Part shown: piece after piece, positions 22,495 to 33,336 of the stretch
How the letters are laid out: each line of letters begins with the position of its first letter
How positions within the stretch are numbered: the stretch's first letter is position 1
NCBI RefSeq assembly: GCF_000741175.1
Contig: NZ_JGYS01000001.1
Location: 1 to 64,000, forward strand
Source of the DNA: Bifidobacterium callitrichos DSM 23973
Lineage (GTDB): Bacteria > Actinomycetota > Actinomycetes > Actinomycetales > Bifidobacteriaceae
Length of the DNA stretch: 64,000 nt
Reading direction: 5' to 3'
Position numbers and translations under genes: made by a program
The notes under the pieces: generated by a model
Database searches by the model: none
What the model was told of the DNA's origin: nothing
The model's input: the letters and a program-made list of their open reading frames with translations, nothing else

Positions 22495-23766
22495 TCACGC
22501 GTTCAGCGCCTTGGCGCCGATGTCGTGGCGGTAGAACATGCCCGTCGTGTCGAGTGCGTCGATGATCGCGTAGACCTTGTCCTGCGCGGCCTTGATGTCC
22601 GCGGCGGTGGTCTCGACGAGGAGCACGCGTCCGGAGGAGGCGACGAGGTTGCCGTCCGCGTCGTGGTCGACGCCGGCGTAGTAGACGTGCGAGGCGTCGT
22701 CGACCGGGATGGACGGGATGCGGGCGCCCTTGACGACGTGCGTCGGGTAGCCGTCGGCGGCGAGCACGACGCCGAGGGTGGCGTTCTCGCTGTCCCAAGT
22801 GAACTCCGGGGATTCCCCGACGAGGATGTCGGCGATGCCGCGTCCCAGATCGGAGGTGAGCTTCGGCAGGACGACCTCGGTTTCAGGATCGCCGAAGCGG
22901 GCGTTGAACTCGATGACCTTCGGGCCGTCGGCGGTGGCGATGAGACCCGCGTACAGGATGCCGGTGAACGGGGTCCCCTCCTCTGCCATGGCTTCGACGG
23001 TGGGGCGCACGATCGTCTCGATCGCCTGATCGACGACCTCCTGCGGAATCTGCGGCACCGGGCTGTAGGCGCCCATGCCGCCGGTGTTCGGTCCCTTGTC
23101 GCCGTCGTAGGCGCGCTTGTGATCCTGGGAGATCGGCATCGGCCAGAACCTGGTGCCGCTGACGAAGCTCATCAGGGAGAACTCCTGACCTTCGAGGAAG
23201 TCCTCGATGACGACCTTCGCGCCGGCGGAGCCGAAGCGATGATCGATGAAGATGTCGTCGAGCGCGGCGACGGCGGTGTCCTCGTCCATGGCGACGGTGA
23301 CGCCCTTGCCTGCGGCCAGACCGTCGGCCTTGACGACGATCGGCGCGCCGTGCTCACGCACGTAGGTGACGGCCGGCTCGAGCGCGTCGAAGGTCGCATA
23401 CTTCGCGGTGGGGATGCCGTGGCGCTCCATGAGTTGCTTGGCGAAGTCCTTGGAACCCTCGATCTGGGCGGCGGCCTTGTTCGGTCCGAACGCCTTGAGT
23501 CCGGCGGCGGCGAAGTCGTCGACGATTCCTTCGATGAGCGGCACCTCCGGGCCGACGAACGCCCAGTCGTAGTCGTTGTCCTTCATGAATTCGATCAGCG
23601 CCGCGTGGTTCGACTGGTCGATGTGCGTGGTGCGGATGCCGTCGAGATCCATGCCCGGGTTGCCGGGGGCGACGGTCACCTCCTCGACGCTTCCGCCGCG
23701 CTGAAGCGCGTGGGCGATGGCGTGCTCGCGCGCGCCGGAGCCGATGACGAGAACCTTCTGTCCCAT
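22495..23766 (-). CDS. purD: Phosphoribosylamine--glycine ligase (PurD)
   Basis: 423 residues from ATG 23766 (MGQKVLVIGSGAREHAIAHA). ATP-grasp enzyme with the PurD signature RFGDPETEVVLP near residues 288-299, the loop VVKADGLAAGKGV, and GPNTGGMGAYSP. It joins 5-phosphoribosylamine and glycine to make GAR, the second step of purine synthesis. It lies downstream of purF and purM on the same strand, after a gap of about 120 bases. Confidence 0.97.
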   Translation of the reverse strand: MGQKVLVIGSGAREHAIAHALQRGGSVEEVTVAPGNPGMDLDGIRTTHIDQSNHAALIEFMKDNDYDWAFVGPEVPLIEGIVDDFAAAGLKAFGPNKAAAQIEGSKDFAKQLMERHGIPTAKYATFDALEPAVTYVREHGAPIVVKADGLAAGKGVTVAMDEDTAVAALDDIFIDHRFGSAGAKVVIEDFLEGQEFSLMSFVSGTRFWPMPISQDHKRAYDGDKGPNTGGMGAYSPVPQIPQEVVDQAIETIVRPTVEAMAEEGTPFTGILYAGLIATADGPKVIEFNARFGDPETEVVLPKLTSDLGRGIADILVGESPEFTWDSENATLGVVLAADGYPTHVVKGARIPSIPVDDASHVYYAGVDHDADGNLVASSGRVLLVETTAADIKAAQDKVYAIIDALDTTGMFYRHDIGAKALNA

Positions 23767-23885
23767 GGTGATGTCCTTGTGTCCTTTCCGATGCTTCAAT
23801 GCGATGAGGCTCCTCCTCTACGGGGGAACCTCATCGAAAACGTTGTGTGAATGCCGTCATCCGCGAACCGGAGGCTCCGGATGCG

Positions 23886-24932
<1,047 letters not shown>

Positions 24933-25004
24933 GTTGGGGTTGGCCTTTCTTGAGGGTTCTCTGAAGGGTTCTCGGGGGAAATCTGGTATTCGATCCGGTG
25001 CTCG

Positions 25005-26555
25005 CTAGACGAGGGCGTCCTCGGGCTCGTCGCCGTGCTTGGCGTCCTCGACGGGCGGCTGCACGGTGTTGTACTCGTTGCCGATGTACTTGCTCTTGTA
25101 CAGCGCGAACTCGGGCAGGCGCACACGGTCTTCCGGCGTGAGGGACTTGAGGAAGTCGGCCTCGTAGTCGTCGAGCGCGGTGGGGTAGTCGCCGTTGAAG
25201 TAGGCGACGCACAGGCCGCCGTACGGAGCGTCGGCGTTGAGTCCGATCGATTCGATCAGACCGTCGAGCGACAGGAACGCGAGCGAGTCGGCACCGATGT
25301 ACTGGCGGATCTCCTCCACTGACTTGTGTCCGGCGATGAGCTCGCGGGTGGTGGAGATGTCGATGCCGTAGAAGCACGGGTACTTGAGTGGCGGGGAGCT
25401 GATGCGCATGTGCACCTCGGCCGCACCGGCCTCCTTGAGCAGCTGGACGATGCGCTTGGAGGTGGTGCCGCGCACGATCGAATCGTCGATGACGACGACG
25501 CGCTTGCCCTTGACCACGCCGCGCACGGCGGACAGCTTCATGCGCACGCCCTGCTCGCGCAGCTCCTGCGTCGGCTGGATGAACGTGCGGGCCACGTACT
25601 GGTTCTTGATCAGGCCCATCTCGTTGGGTAGTCCGGACGCCTCGGCGTAGCCGGATGCGGCCGACAGCGAGGAGTTCGGCACGCCGATGACCATGTCCGC
25701 GTCGACGCCGGCCTCGGCGGCGAGCCTCGCGCCCATGCGCTTGCGGGCGGAGTGGACGTTGACGCCGTAGATATCGGAGTCGGGGCGGGCGAAGTAGATG
25801 AACTCCATCGAGCAGATCGCCAGCTGCGTGTTGTTGGTGTACTGCACGATGCGGTAGCCGTGCTCGTTGACCACGACGATCTCGCCCGGACGGATGTTGC
25901 GCACGAGTTCGGCGCCGACGACGTCGAGCGCGCAGGTCTCGGAGGCCAGCACGTAGGCGCCGTTCTTCATCTTGCCGAGGGAGAGCGGGCGGAAGCCGTT
26001 CGGATCGAGCGCGCCGATCATCGCGTTCTCGGTCATCAGCAGGTAGGCGAAGCCGCCGTGGACCGTGTTGAGCGCCTCCTTGAGCTTGTCCATGAAGGTG
26101 CGCTGCAGGGAGCGGCGGATGAGGTGCATGAGCACCTCCGTATCCGAATTGGAGTGGAAGATGGCGCCTTCGTCCTCGAGCTTGCGGCGCAGGGACGGGC
26201 AGTTGGTGAGGTTGCCGTTGTGGCACAGGGCCACGTCCCCGTCGTGGAAGCGGAAGATGAACGGCTGGATGTTGTCCGTGGTGCCGGATCCGGCGGTTGC
26301 GTACCGCACGTGGCCGATGGCGCGGTCGCCCTTGAGACGCTGGATCTCGCGCTCGTCTCCGAAGACCTGGGTCAGCAGACCCAGTCCGCGGTGTCCGATG
26401 AGGTGACCGTGATCGTTCGATACGATACCGGCGCCCTCCTGTCCGCGATGCTGCAAAGCGTGGAGTCCGAAGTAGGTGAGTCGAGCGGCGTCGGGGTGTC
26501 CCCATACGCCGAAGATGCCACATTCCTCATGAATGTCTTCGAGTTCAGCCGACAA
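25005..26555 (-). CDS. purF: Amidophosphoribosyltransferase (PurF)
   Basis: 516 residues if translation starts at the TTG at 26555, seven bases after AAGGAG. The catalytic Cys12 lies in [10 protein letters not shown], so an 11-residue propeptide would be removed. The N-terminal glutaminase half has [11 protein letters not shown] and CHNGNLTN; the phosphoribosyltransferase half has the PRPP loop [15 protein letters not shown]. It commits PRPP to purine synthesis. An upstream TTG at 26573 is a less likely start. Confidence 0.97.
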   Translation of the reverse strand: MSAELEDIHEECGIFGVWGHPDAARLTYFGLHALQHRGQEGAGIVSNDHGHLIGHRGLGLLTQVFGDEREIQRLKGDRAIGHVRYATAGSGTTDNIQPFIFRFHDGDVALCHNGNLTNCPSLRRKLEDEGAIFHSNSDTEVLMHLIRRSLQRTFMDKLKEALNTVHGGFAYLLMTENAMIGALDPNGFRPLSLGKMKNGAYVLASETCALDVVGAELVRNIRPGEIVVVNEHGYRIVQYTNNTQLAICSMEFIYFARPDSDIYGVNVHSARKRMGARLAAEAGVDADMVIGVPNSSLSAASGYAEASGLPNEMGLIKNQYVARTFIQPTQELREQGVRMKLSAVRGVVKGKRVVVIDDSIVRGTTSKRIVQLLKEAGAAEVHMRISSPPLKYPCFYGIDISTTRELIAGHKSVEEIRQYIGADSLAFLSLDGLIESIGLNADAPYGGLCVAYFNGDYPTALDDYEADFLKSLTPEDRVRLPEFALYKSKYIGNEYNTVQPPVEDAKHGDEPEDALV

Positions 26556-26862
26556 GCCAAAGCTCCTTCTCAAACTGGGGGTTCACTAAGTGTTTACCCT
26601 ACCAATTACCGGCTACATCGGGTGCGTTCCGTGCATCGCCGCCGCGGTTCAGCCACCGATTCTCGTCGCAGGTTTCCCCCGTTTTCTCCTCACCGCGTTT
26701 CCGTTGCATTCCGTTGTGTTCCTTCCCGACGCATCCTGACACGCCAGAGTCGAACAAATGTTCGACTTTTTGGTATGCTGGGGTGAGCATCGTTTCGATG
26801 TTGGTTTCCTGTCGGGCCGGCCCTCGAACAGCGCCGGCCCGCTTGTTCTCATGTGAAAGCGG
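26556..26862. other. Divergent promoter region, purF and DNA polymerase Y
   Basis: No gene is seen in this 307-base gap. It contains the LexA box described separately and a likely -10 TATGCT at 26774-26779 for the rightward polymerase gene. Confidence 0.6.
26749..26766. promoter_or_regulatory. LexA (SOS) box
   Basis: GTCGAACAAATGTTCGAC is a perfect GTCGAAC-N4-GTTCGAC palindrome, the LexA operator of Gram-positive bacteria and actinobacteria. It overlaps the expected -35 region of the promoter before the Y-family polymerase, so DNA damage should induce that gene. Confidence 0.9.
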
Positions 26863-28563
26863 GTGATGGCGATGGGTGGCGTCTCCGATGAGTCCGGCCG
26901 CGTCTACATCGCCATCGATCTGAAGTCCTTCTACGCCTCGGTCGAATGCGCCGCTCGCCACCTCGACCCGCTGACCACCCATCTGGTCGTGGCGGACGAG
27001 ACGCGCACCGACAAGACCATATGCCTGGCCGTATCGCCCTCGCTCAAGGCGTACGGCATTCCCGGGCGCGATCGCCTCTTCGCCGTCAAACAGAGGCTTG
27101 CGCAGGTCAACGCGGAACGGATGCTCAAGGCGCCGGGGCATCGTTTCGTCGGTGAATCGTGGGATGCGACCGAACTCGCGCGTCATCCCGAATTCAAGGC
27201 GTCGATGATCATCGCCATGCCCCGCATGGCCAGATATCTGCAGGTCAGCGCGGACATCTACGCGATCTACCTCGAATATGCGGCCCCCGAACACATCCAC
27301 GTCTATTCGGTGGATGAGGTCTTCATCGACGCCACGCCGTATCTGCGATCCTCCGGTCGCACGCCCCACGAGATGGCCCGGACCATCGTCGCGGAGATTC
27401 TGGAGAGGACTGGCATCACGGCCACCGCCGGCATCGGCACCAATCTGTACCTCGCCAAGATCGCGATGGACATCGTCGCCAAGCACATGCCTGCCGACGC
27501 CGACGGCGTGCGCGTGGCGGAACTCGACGAGGCGAGCTACCGGCGTCTGCTGTGGGGGCATCGACCGCTCACCGACTTCTGGCGCGTCGGGCGGGGGTAC
27601 GCGCGGAAGCTCGAGAAGGCCGGTCTCATGACGATGGGAGACATCGCCCGGTGTTCGATCGGTCGCGCCTCCGACTACTACAACGAGGAACTGCTCTACC
27701 GCATGTTCGGTGTCAACGCCGAACTGCTCATCGATCACGCATGGGGGTGGGAGCCATGCACGATCGCCGACATCAAGGCGTACGAGCCGGATACGCACAG
27801 CACCAGCATCGGTCAGGTGCTCACCGGCCCGGCGGATCACGCCACCGCACTGCTGATCGTCAAGGAGATGGCCGACGCGCTCGCCCTCGACCTGACCGGC
27901 AAGGGCATGGCCACGAACCGCATCGCGCTCGCCGTCGGCTACGACTCCGGCAGTCTCGACCCGAATCGGCTCGACGACGGCGTCGAACCTCGTCTCCGGC
28001 GGCTCGCCGAACGTGCATCGACGGACTATCGGGGCCCATGCTCCATCGACCGGTATGGGCGCAGAGTGCCCAAGCCCGTCTCCGGGGAGATCGGACTGGG
28101 GGAATACACCGCCTCAGCCGAGCGCATACGCCGGTCGATGACCGCGCTGTTCAGGCGCATCGTCGATCCCGGTCTGCTGGTCCGACGTCTTACGGTGATC
28201 GCCGTCGACCTTGCCACGCCCGTCGATCTTGCTGCGGGAAAGCGGTATGAGCAGCTTGACCTGTTCTCGGACGTGGATGGAGATGGGAGCGCTTCGGTCG
28301 GCTTGGTCGGTTCGATCGGTAACTTCACGGAGAGAGCCGGCGGGGATTCCTGTGAAAGCGGCGATTCCGGGACCGCCGACGGTACGCCGACACTCCGTCC
28401 CGAACGCGCCGATCGCATCGAGGACATGCAGCGTGCGATGCTCGCCATCAAACACAGGTATGGGCGCAATGCCGTCGTCAAGGCGATGGACATGGAACCC
28501 GGCGCCACCGGGATCGAACGCAACAAGCAGATCGGAGGGCATCGCGCCAATGGCTTTGACTGA
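26863..28563 (+). CDS. Y-family DNA polymerase (UmuC/DinB-like)
   Basis: About 566 residues from GTG 26863 (ATG at 26866 or 26872 also possible). Palm motifs are clear: VYIAIDLKSFYASVE with the first catalytic Asp, and VYSVDEVFIDAT with the second Asp-Glu. Also ATAGIGTNLYLAKIA and the HhH-like LEKAGLMTMGDIARC. The C-terminal half includes a little-finger domain, then a low-complexity stretch and AIKHRYGRNAVVKAMD. It performs error-prone translesion synthesis. The length and the linked YolD-like gene resemble the Gram-positive UmuC/YqjW group. Confidence 0.92.
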   Translation: MMAMGGVSDESGRVYIAIDLKSFYASVECAARHLDPLTTHLVVADETRTDKTICLAVSPSLKAYGIPGRDRLFAVKQRLAQVNAERMLKAPGHRFVGESWDATELARHPEFKASMIIAMPRMARYLQVSADIYAIYLEYAAPEHIHVYSVDEVFIDATPYLRSSGRTPHEMARTIVAEILERTGITATAGIGTNLYLAKIAMDIVAKHMPADADGVRVAELDEASYRRLLWGHRPLTDFWRVGRGYARKLEKAGLMTMGDIARCSIGRASDYYNEELLYRMFGVNAELLIDHAWGWEPCTIADIKAYEPDTHSTSIGQVLTGPADHATALLIVKEMADALALDLTGKGMATNRIALAVGYDSGSLDPNRLDDGVEPRLRRLAERASTDYRGPCSIDRYGRRVPKPVSGEIGLGEYTASAERIRRSMTALFRRIVDPGLLVRRLTVIAVDLATPVDLAAGKRYEQLDLFSDVDGDGSASVGLVGSIGNFTERAGGDSCESGDSGTADGTPTLRPERADRIEDMQRAMLAIKHRYGRNAVVKAMDMEPGATGIERNKQIGGHRANGFD

Positions 28564-28768
28564 AACCCATCGGTACGACGACATCATCGCACTGCCTCAT
28601 CACGTCTCCCGGAGGCATCCGCCGATGTCGAGACGCAACCGGGCCGCGCAGTTCATGCCCTTCGCGGCGCTCACCGGCTATGACCGGCTCATCGCCGATA
28701 CGGCGAAACGCGCCGAAGCCGACATTGCCAAGGCCGAAGCCCAAGGCGATGACGATTTCGGCGCGTGA
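28550..28768 (+). CDS. YolD-like small protein
   Basis: 72 residues from ATG 28550 with GGAGGGC upstream, overlapping the polymerase stop by 14 bases. The core MSRRNRAAQFMPFAALTGYD is the YolD signature; the ends are charged. In Bacillus, YolD-like proteins are encoded next to Y-family polymerases and are thought to act like UmuD. The tight coupling here supports a partner role for the preceding polymerase. Confidence 0.8.
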   Translation: MALTETHRYDDIIALPHHVSRRHPPMSRRNRAAQFMPFAALTGYDRLIADTAKRAEADIAKAEAQGDDDFGA

Positions 28769-28807
28769 TCGGATATGCCATGCATCGGGACATCGCAGAA
28801 TGAGTGC

Positions 28808-29785
28808 TCAGCCGACGTGGCGCTCGAAGCGGTGGAATCCGGTGATCGCGTCGATCTCGGCCATCGCGTCGGCCGGGATCACGAAGCCCGCGGCCTTGAG
28901 ATTGCTCTCCAGCTGACTCGGCTTGCTGGCGCCGTTGATCACGCAGCTGATCTCCGGATGCTGCAGGATCCACGCCATCGACAGCACCGGCAGGTTCGTG
29001 CCAAGCTCCTCGGCGACCTTGCGCAGACGCTCCACCTTGTCGAGGTTCTCGTCGGTGAGCAGATCGTTGATCTGGTGGTCGGGCTGCCACGTGGCGCGCG
29101 AACCGGCCGGAAGCGGCTGGCCCTTGCGGTACTTGCCGGTCAGCAGGCCCTGGGCGAGCGGCGAGAACGTGGTGATGCCGATGCCGAGCTTGCGGCAGGT
29201 GCCCATGATCTCGTGCTCGATGTAGCGGTCCTGCAGGTTGTACTGCGGCTGGACCACGGTGATCGGGTACAGGTTGTAGCGATCGATGATGCGCTGGGCC
29301 TCCTCGAGGCGCGCGGATCCCCACTCCTCGGACACGCCGTAGTAGAGGATCTTGCCCTGGGAGACGAGGTCGCTCAGTGCGCGAAGCGTCTCGGTCAGAT
29401 CGGTCGTCGTGTCGAAGCGGTGGCAGTAGTAGAGATCGAGATAGTCGAGCTGCATGTTCCTCAGCGTCTGGTCGATGCTCTCGAAGATGTGCTTGCGGCT
29501 CAGGCCGCGGTCGTTGACGCCGGGGCCGGTGGGGAAGTAGACCTTGGAGGAGATGACCAGCTCCTTGCGCGGGTACGCCTTGAGCGTCTCGCCGAGGAAG
29601 CGCTCGGCGTCACCGCCCGAATAGGCGTCCGCGCAGTCGAAGAAGTTGACGCCGGACTCATAGGCGAGACGCACGATGTCTCGCGCCGTGTCCAGCTGCG
29701 CGTCGTTCGTCAGCTGGGTGACCCAGCTTCCCAGTGCGACCTCGCTGACCTTCAGTCCGGACTTGCCTACATTGCGGTACTTCAT
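28808..29785 (-). CDS. Aldo/keto reductase (KvBeta/YghZ type)
   Basis: 325 residues from ATG 29785 (GGAAGGAGC upstream). TIM-barrel reductase with the tetrad Asp-Tyr-Lys-His visible: FDCADAYSGG, VISSKVYF, DLYYCHRFD. NADP-binding motifs lie at the C-terminus (VINGASKPSQLESNL). It is most like the voltage-channel beta-subunit and L-glyceraldehyde-3-phosphate reductase group. The exact substrate is unknown. It stands alone. Confidence 0.9.
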   Translation of the reverse strand: MKYRNVGKSGLKVSEVALGSWVTQLTNDAQLDTARDIVRLAYESGVNFFDCADAYSGGDAERFLGETLKAYPRKELVISSKVYFPTGPGVNDRGLSRKHIFESIDQTLRNMQLDYLDLYYCHRFDTTTDLTETLRALSDLVSQGKILYYGVSEEWGSARLEEAQRIIDRYNLYPITVVQPQYNLQDRYIEHEIMGTCRKLGIGITTFSPLAQGLLTGKYRKGQPLPAGSRATWQPDHQINDLLTDENLDKVERLRKVAEELGTNLPVLSMAWILQHPEISCVINGASKPSQLESNLKAAGFVIPADAMAEIDAITGFHRFERHVG

Positions 29786-29950
29786 TGATGCTCCTTCCGC
29801 TGCAATCCGTTGCAGCACTGGTACGGCTCACATGGTTCCTGGTTCCGCCGGCGATCCGGGTATCTCCATCGCAACCGGCCGTGAACGCTAACACGTCCAT
29901 GGAAACACCTCAACCACACTTGAACGCAAACCCACACCGCGCCACCGCGC

Positions 29951-31075
29951 GTGTTGCAAGGCGCCGTTGGGACAATGATGACCGTGGGATGGCTCACGAT
30001 GGCTCCGTCCCGCACATTGGCATTCGCCTACGACCATGATTGGCTGACTGCCGGATTCAGCATCAGCCCTCTGTCGCTGCCACTGCGATCCGGCGTGTTC
30101 GTAGCCAAGCGCGACCCGCTCAACGGCATGTTCGGGGTGTTCGACGACAGCATGCCGGATGGTTGGGGAGAATTGTTGACCGATCGCATGCTACGGAAAC
30201 GCGGTATTGATCCGTTCTCGGTCGGCCCGTTGACCCGATTGTCGATCGTGGGCACCGGCGGCATGGGAGCGCTTGAGTACGAGCCGGCCGCATCGATGGA
30301 TGACAGCGTATTCCCGACGGATCTGGACGACATAGCAGCGGAATGCGCCAGCCTGTTGGAAACGGATTTTTCGGATGGTCTGGACACACTGTTCGCCCTC
30401 GGCGGTTCGTCCGGAGGCGCACGTCCCAAGATCCTGACGGAAATTGACGGCGAGGAATGGATCATCAAATTCCCGTCCTCCATGGATCCCGCGAATATCG
30501 GCGAACAGGAGTATGCGATCTCCCGATTGGCGGTCGCTTGCGGCATCGACATGCCGGAAACACGGCTGTTCCCATCGAAGCGGTGCGCCGGGTATTTCGG
30601 TACTCGGCGGTTCGACCGAGTGGGCGGGCCGAACCGTCCACGAACGAAGATCCATATGGTTTCGGCCGGAGGATTGTTGGAGACCTCCCACCGTCTCGCC
30701 AACCTCGATTACGGTCTGCTGATGCGGCTGACCATGCGCCTGTGCGACAGCGTGGAGGACTGCGAGCGTCTCTACAGGCTGATGTGCTTCAATGTATTCA
30801 TCGGCAACCGGGATGATCATGCCAAGAACTTCTCATACCTGTATGACCGAGACAAAGGGGAGTGGCATCTGTCTCCCGGCTACGATCTGACCGAAAACCC
30901 CGGAATCAACAGCGAACACACCGCTGCCGTGAACGGCAAAGGGCGGGGAATCACGATTGGTGATCTGACGATGGTCGGCACACGTGCCGGCATCGCCCGT
31001 GCGCGGTGCATCTCCATAGCCAAGGACATCCGTGAACGTGTGGCCGATGCGGGATTCATGGCAAGTATGGGATGA
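29951..31075 (+). CDS. HipA-family Ser/Thr kinase
   Basis: 374 residues from GTG 29951; the frame opens only 27 bases earlier, and the LQGAVGT start fits the family N-terminus. HipA motifs: FAYDHDWLTAGFSISPLSLPLR, FDDSMPDGWGE, LGGSSGGARPK (P-loop-like), IKFPS, and catalytic NRDDHAKNFSYLY followed by LSPGYDLT. Family members phosphorylate proteins such as aminoacyl-tRNA synthetases and are usually paired with a HipB repressor. No HipB gene adjoins, so this is an orphan. Its end overlaps the convergent glycosylase by 20 bases. Confidence 0.85.
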   Translation: MLQGAVGTMMTVGWLTMAPSRTLAFAYDHDWLTAGFSISPLSLPLRSGVFVAKRDPLNGMFGVFDDSMPDGWGELLTDRMLRKRGIDPFSVGPLTRLSIVGTGGMGALEYEPAASMDDSVFPTDLDDIAAECASLLETDFSDGLDTLFALGGSSGGARPKILTEIDGEEWIIKFPSSMDPANIGEQEYAISRLAVACGIDMPETRLFPSKRCAGYFGTRRFDRVGGPNRPRTKIHMVSAGGLLETSHRLANLDYGLLMRLTMRLCDSVEDCERLYRLMCFNVFIGNRDDHAKNFSYLYDRDKGEWHLSPGYDLTENPGINSEHTAAVNGKGRGITIGDLTMVGTRAGIARARCISIAKDIRERVADAGFMASMG

Positions 31076-31616
31076 ACGCCTCACGGTAGACGGCGATGAG
31101 GCGGTCGAGGCTCATCGAGGCGTTGGCCGGGCTGGTCGAGGGCAGTGGCGTCATTGGCACGTCGATGCCGTTCGCCATCAACGTCGGCGCGATGAGACGG
31201 CGGTACAGCTGCGCGGCCTTGGCGCCGGTCGTGACGATGCGTGTGATCGGCGCGGCGGCGAGGATCGGCGTCGGATCGTTCGGCACAGCGTTGCGGATGC
31301 TCGCGTCGGACGCGCCCATGATGTCGCACGAGGCGATCACATCCCACAACGCGACGTGATGCCGCAGGGCGAACCCGCGACGCGACTGCGGCGTATCGCC
31401 CGCGATGTCCGTCGGATCGGCCGGATCGGCGAATACCGACTCCATCACCGGCCAGAACCGGTTGCGCGGATGCATGTAGTAGAACGACTCCTCGCGCGAC
31501 TTCGGGCTCGGCATCGACCCCATCACCAGCACGCGCGACGTGCCGTCCCACACCGGCCCGAACCCATGCTCCACATGTTTCACACGTTGTTCCACGAGGT
31601 TGTCCATTGTTGTCAT
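31056..31616 (-). CDS. DNA-deoxyinosine glycosylase (UDG family 6)
   Basis: 186 residues from ATG 31616 (ATG 31607 also possible; GTGAAAG upstream). Motif A reads VLVMGSMPSPKSREESFYY followed by HPRNRFW; the closing motif LPSTSPAN is typical of hypoxanthine-DNA glycosylases. It removes deaminated bases from DNA. It converges with the HipA gene and has no further operon partner. Confidence 0.87.
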   Translation of the reverse strand: MTTMDNLVEQRVKHVEHGFGPVWDGTSRVLVMGSMPSPKSREESFYYMHPRNRFWPVMESVFADPADPTDIAGDTPQSRRGFALRHHVALWDVIASCDIMGASDASIRNAVPNDPTPILAAAPITRIVTTGAKAAQLYRRLIAPTLMANGIDVPMTPLPSTSPANASMSLDRLIAVYREAFIPYLP

Positions 31617-31773
31617 GTCTTTCACGGATGTACGAACACGGTCAGGGAGCCGGAGTGAAGATCGACGACCCGTGTCGGCTCGCCGCCCGAAACCATGCAT
31701 GCTCATACGGTTCGTGCGTCCGTCCTCCGCCAGTCGCGGCGTGTTCTATGAGCGAACGGACGCGGATGAGCGA

Positions 31774-31830
31774 ATAAGAGGCCGGTTTCCGCCAGAATGA
31801 TGTGTCATCTGGCGGAAACCGGCCTCTTAT
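31774..31830. terminator. 22-bp perfect hairpin downstream of purL
   Basis: Arms 31774-31795 and 31809-31830 (ATAAGAGGCCGGTTTCCGCCAG and complement) with a 13-base loop. It ends the leftward purL transcription. Confidence 0.8.
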
Positions 31831-31854
31831 GTCATGCGTCGATTATTGATGGCC

Positions 31855-33336
31855 TCAGGCGGCGAAGTACTCGACGCCGGCCTCGAAGATCGGCTGGTAC
31901 TTGTCGCCGGGGACGTTCACGTACAGACCGCTGCCGGAGCGCTCCGAGTGACCCATCTTGCCGAACACGCGGCCGTCCGGGCTGGTGATGCCCTCGATCG
32001 CGAGCATCGAGCCGTTCGGGTTCACCGCGAGATCCATGCCGGGCACGCCGGACTCGTCCACGTACTGCGTGGCGATCTGGCCGTTGGCCCTAAGCTGCGC
32101 CAGCACCTCGTCGGAGGCGACGAAGCGGCCCTCGCCGTGCGAGATGGCGACCGTGTGCACGTCGCCGACCGACGTCTTCGCGAGCCACGGGGACAGGTCG
32201 GAGGCCACACGCGTGCGCACCAGACGGCTCTGGTGACGGCCGATCGTGTTGAACGTCAGCGTCGGGCAGTCGGCGTTCATGTCGACGATGTCGCCGAACG
32301 GCACCAGACCCAGCTTGATGAGCGCCTGGAAGCCGTTGCAGATGCCCAGCATCAGACCGTCGCGGTTCTTCAGCAGGTCGCGCACCGCCTCGGTGACGGC
32401 CGGGGCGCGGAAGAACGCGGTGATGAACTTGGCGGAACCGTCCGGCTCGTCGCCGCCGGAGAAGCCGCCCGGGATCATCACGATCTGGCTTTTGTTGATC
32501 TCCTCGACCAGCTTGGCGGTGGATTCGGCCACGGCCTCGGGCGTCAGGTTGTTGACGATGAGCGTCGAGACCTCGGCGCCGGCGCGTTCGAACGCGGCCG
32601 CGGAATCATACTCGCAGTTGTTGCCGGGGAACACGGGGATGATCACGCGCGGCTTGGCCACGCCGGCACCCGTGTACACGGTCTTCTTCGCGTCGTTGTC
32701 CTGCGCAACGTGGAAGTCGACCGTCTCGACGGTCTCGCCCTTCTCGGCACCGTAGGAACGGTACGGGAACACGGATTCGATGCCGCCCTCCCACGCGTTC
32801 TGCAGTTCGGCGAGGTCGATGGCCTCGCCGCCGGCGACGAACTCGTACTCGGAGGAGGTCACGCCGATCTCGCCCACCTCGACGAGGTTGGAGACGGCCG
32901 GGATCTTCTCGTTGTCCTTGAGCTCGACGATGAACGAGCCGTACGCCGGAGCGAACAGGTCGTCGATCGCGATGTCGTCGTTCAGGGTAAGGCCGATGCC
33001 GTTGCCCACCGTCATCTTGAACAGCGCCTCGGCGGTGCCGCCATAGCCCGGCGTGGACACGGCCAGCGCGGTGCCGAAGTCGGTGAGCTCTTCGATCAGG
33101 CCGAACGCGTCGAGCAGGGAGTCCTTGTCCGGCGTCAGACCGTCGGCGAGGTAGCGCGGCGCGATGCGCACGACGCGGTGTCCGGCGCCCTTGAACTCGG
33201 GGGAGGTGGCGCGCTTCATGTTGCCCACGGCCACGGCGAAGGAGATCAGCGTCGGCGGCACGTCGAGCGCCTCGAACGATCCGGACATGGAGTCCTTGCC
33301 GCCGATCGCGCCGGCGCCGAGGTCGATCTGCGCCAT
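31855..33336 (-). CDS. purL: FGAM synthase PurL, C-terminal part (separated by frameshift)
   Basis: 493 residues, starting MAQIDLGAGAIGGKDSMSGS. This continues the large single-chain PurL after the break at about 33339. It holds the end of the second synthetase half-domain (GGKDSM ATP-binding) and the whole glutaminase domain: VIIPVFPGNNCEYDSA, IPGGFSGGDEPDGS, catalytic Cys in LGICNGFQALIKLG, and the final HSERSGSGLYVN. The ATG shares bases with the upstream stop (TGATG), so coupled reinitiation is conceivable. Confidence 0.9.
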   Translation of the reverse strand: MAQIDLGAGAIGGKDSMSGSFEALDVPPTLISFAVAVGNMKRATSPEFKGAGHRVVRIAPRYLADGLTPDKDSLLDAFGLIEELTDFGTALAVSTPGYGGTAEALFKMTVGNGIGLTLNDDIAIDDLFAPAYGSFIVELKDNEKIPAVSNLVEVGEIGVTSSEYEFVAGGEAIDLAELQNAWEGGIESVFPYRSYGAEKGETVETVDFHVAQDNDAKKTVYTGAGVAKPRVIIPVFPGNNCEYDSAAAFERAGAEVSTLIVNNLTPEAVAESTAKLVEEINKSQIVMIPGGFSGGDEPDGSAKFITAFFRAPAVTEAVRDLLKNRDGLMLGICNGFQALIKLGLVPFGDIVDMNADCPTLTFNTIGRHQSRLVRTRVASDLSPWLAKTSVGDVHTVAISHGEGRFVASDEVLAQLRANGQIATQYVDESGVPGMDLAVNPNGSMLAIEGITSPDGRVFGKMGHSERSGSGLYVNVPGDKYQPIFEAGVEYFAA

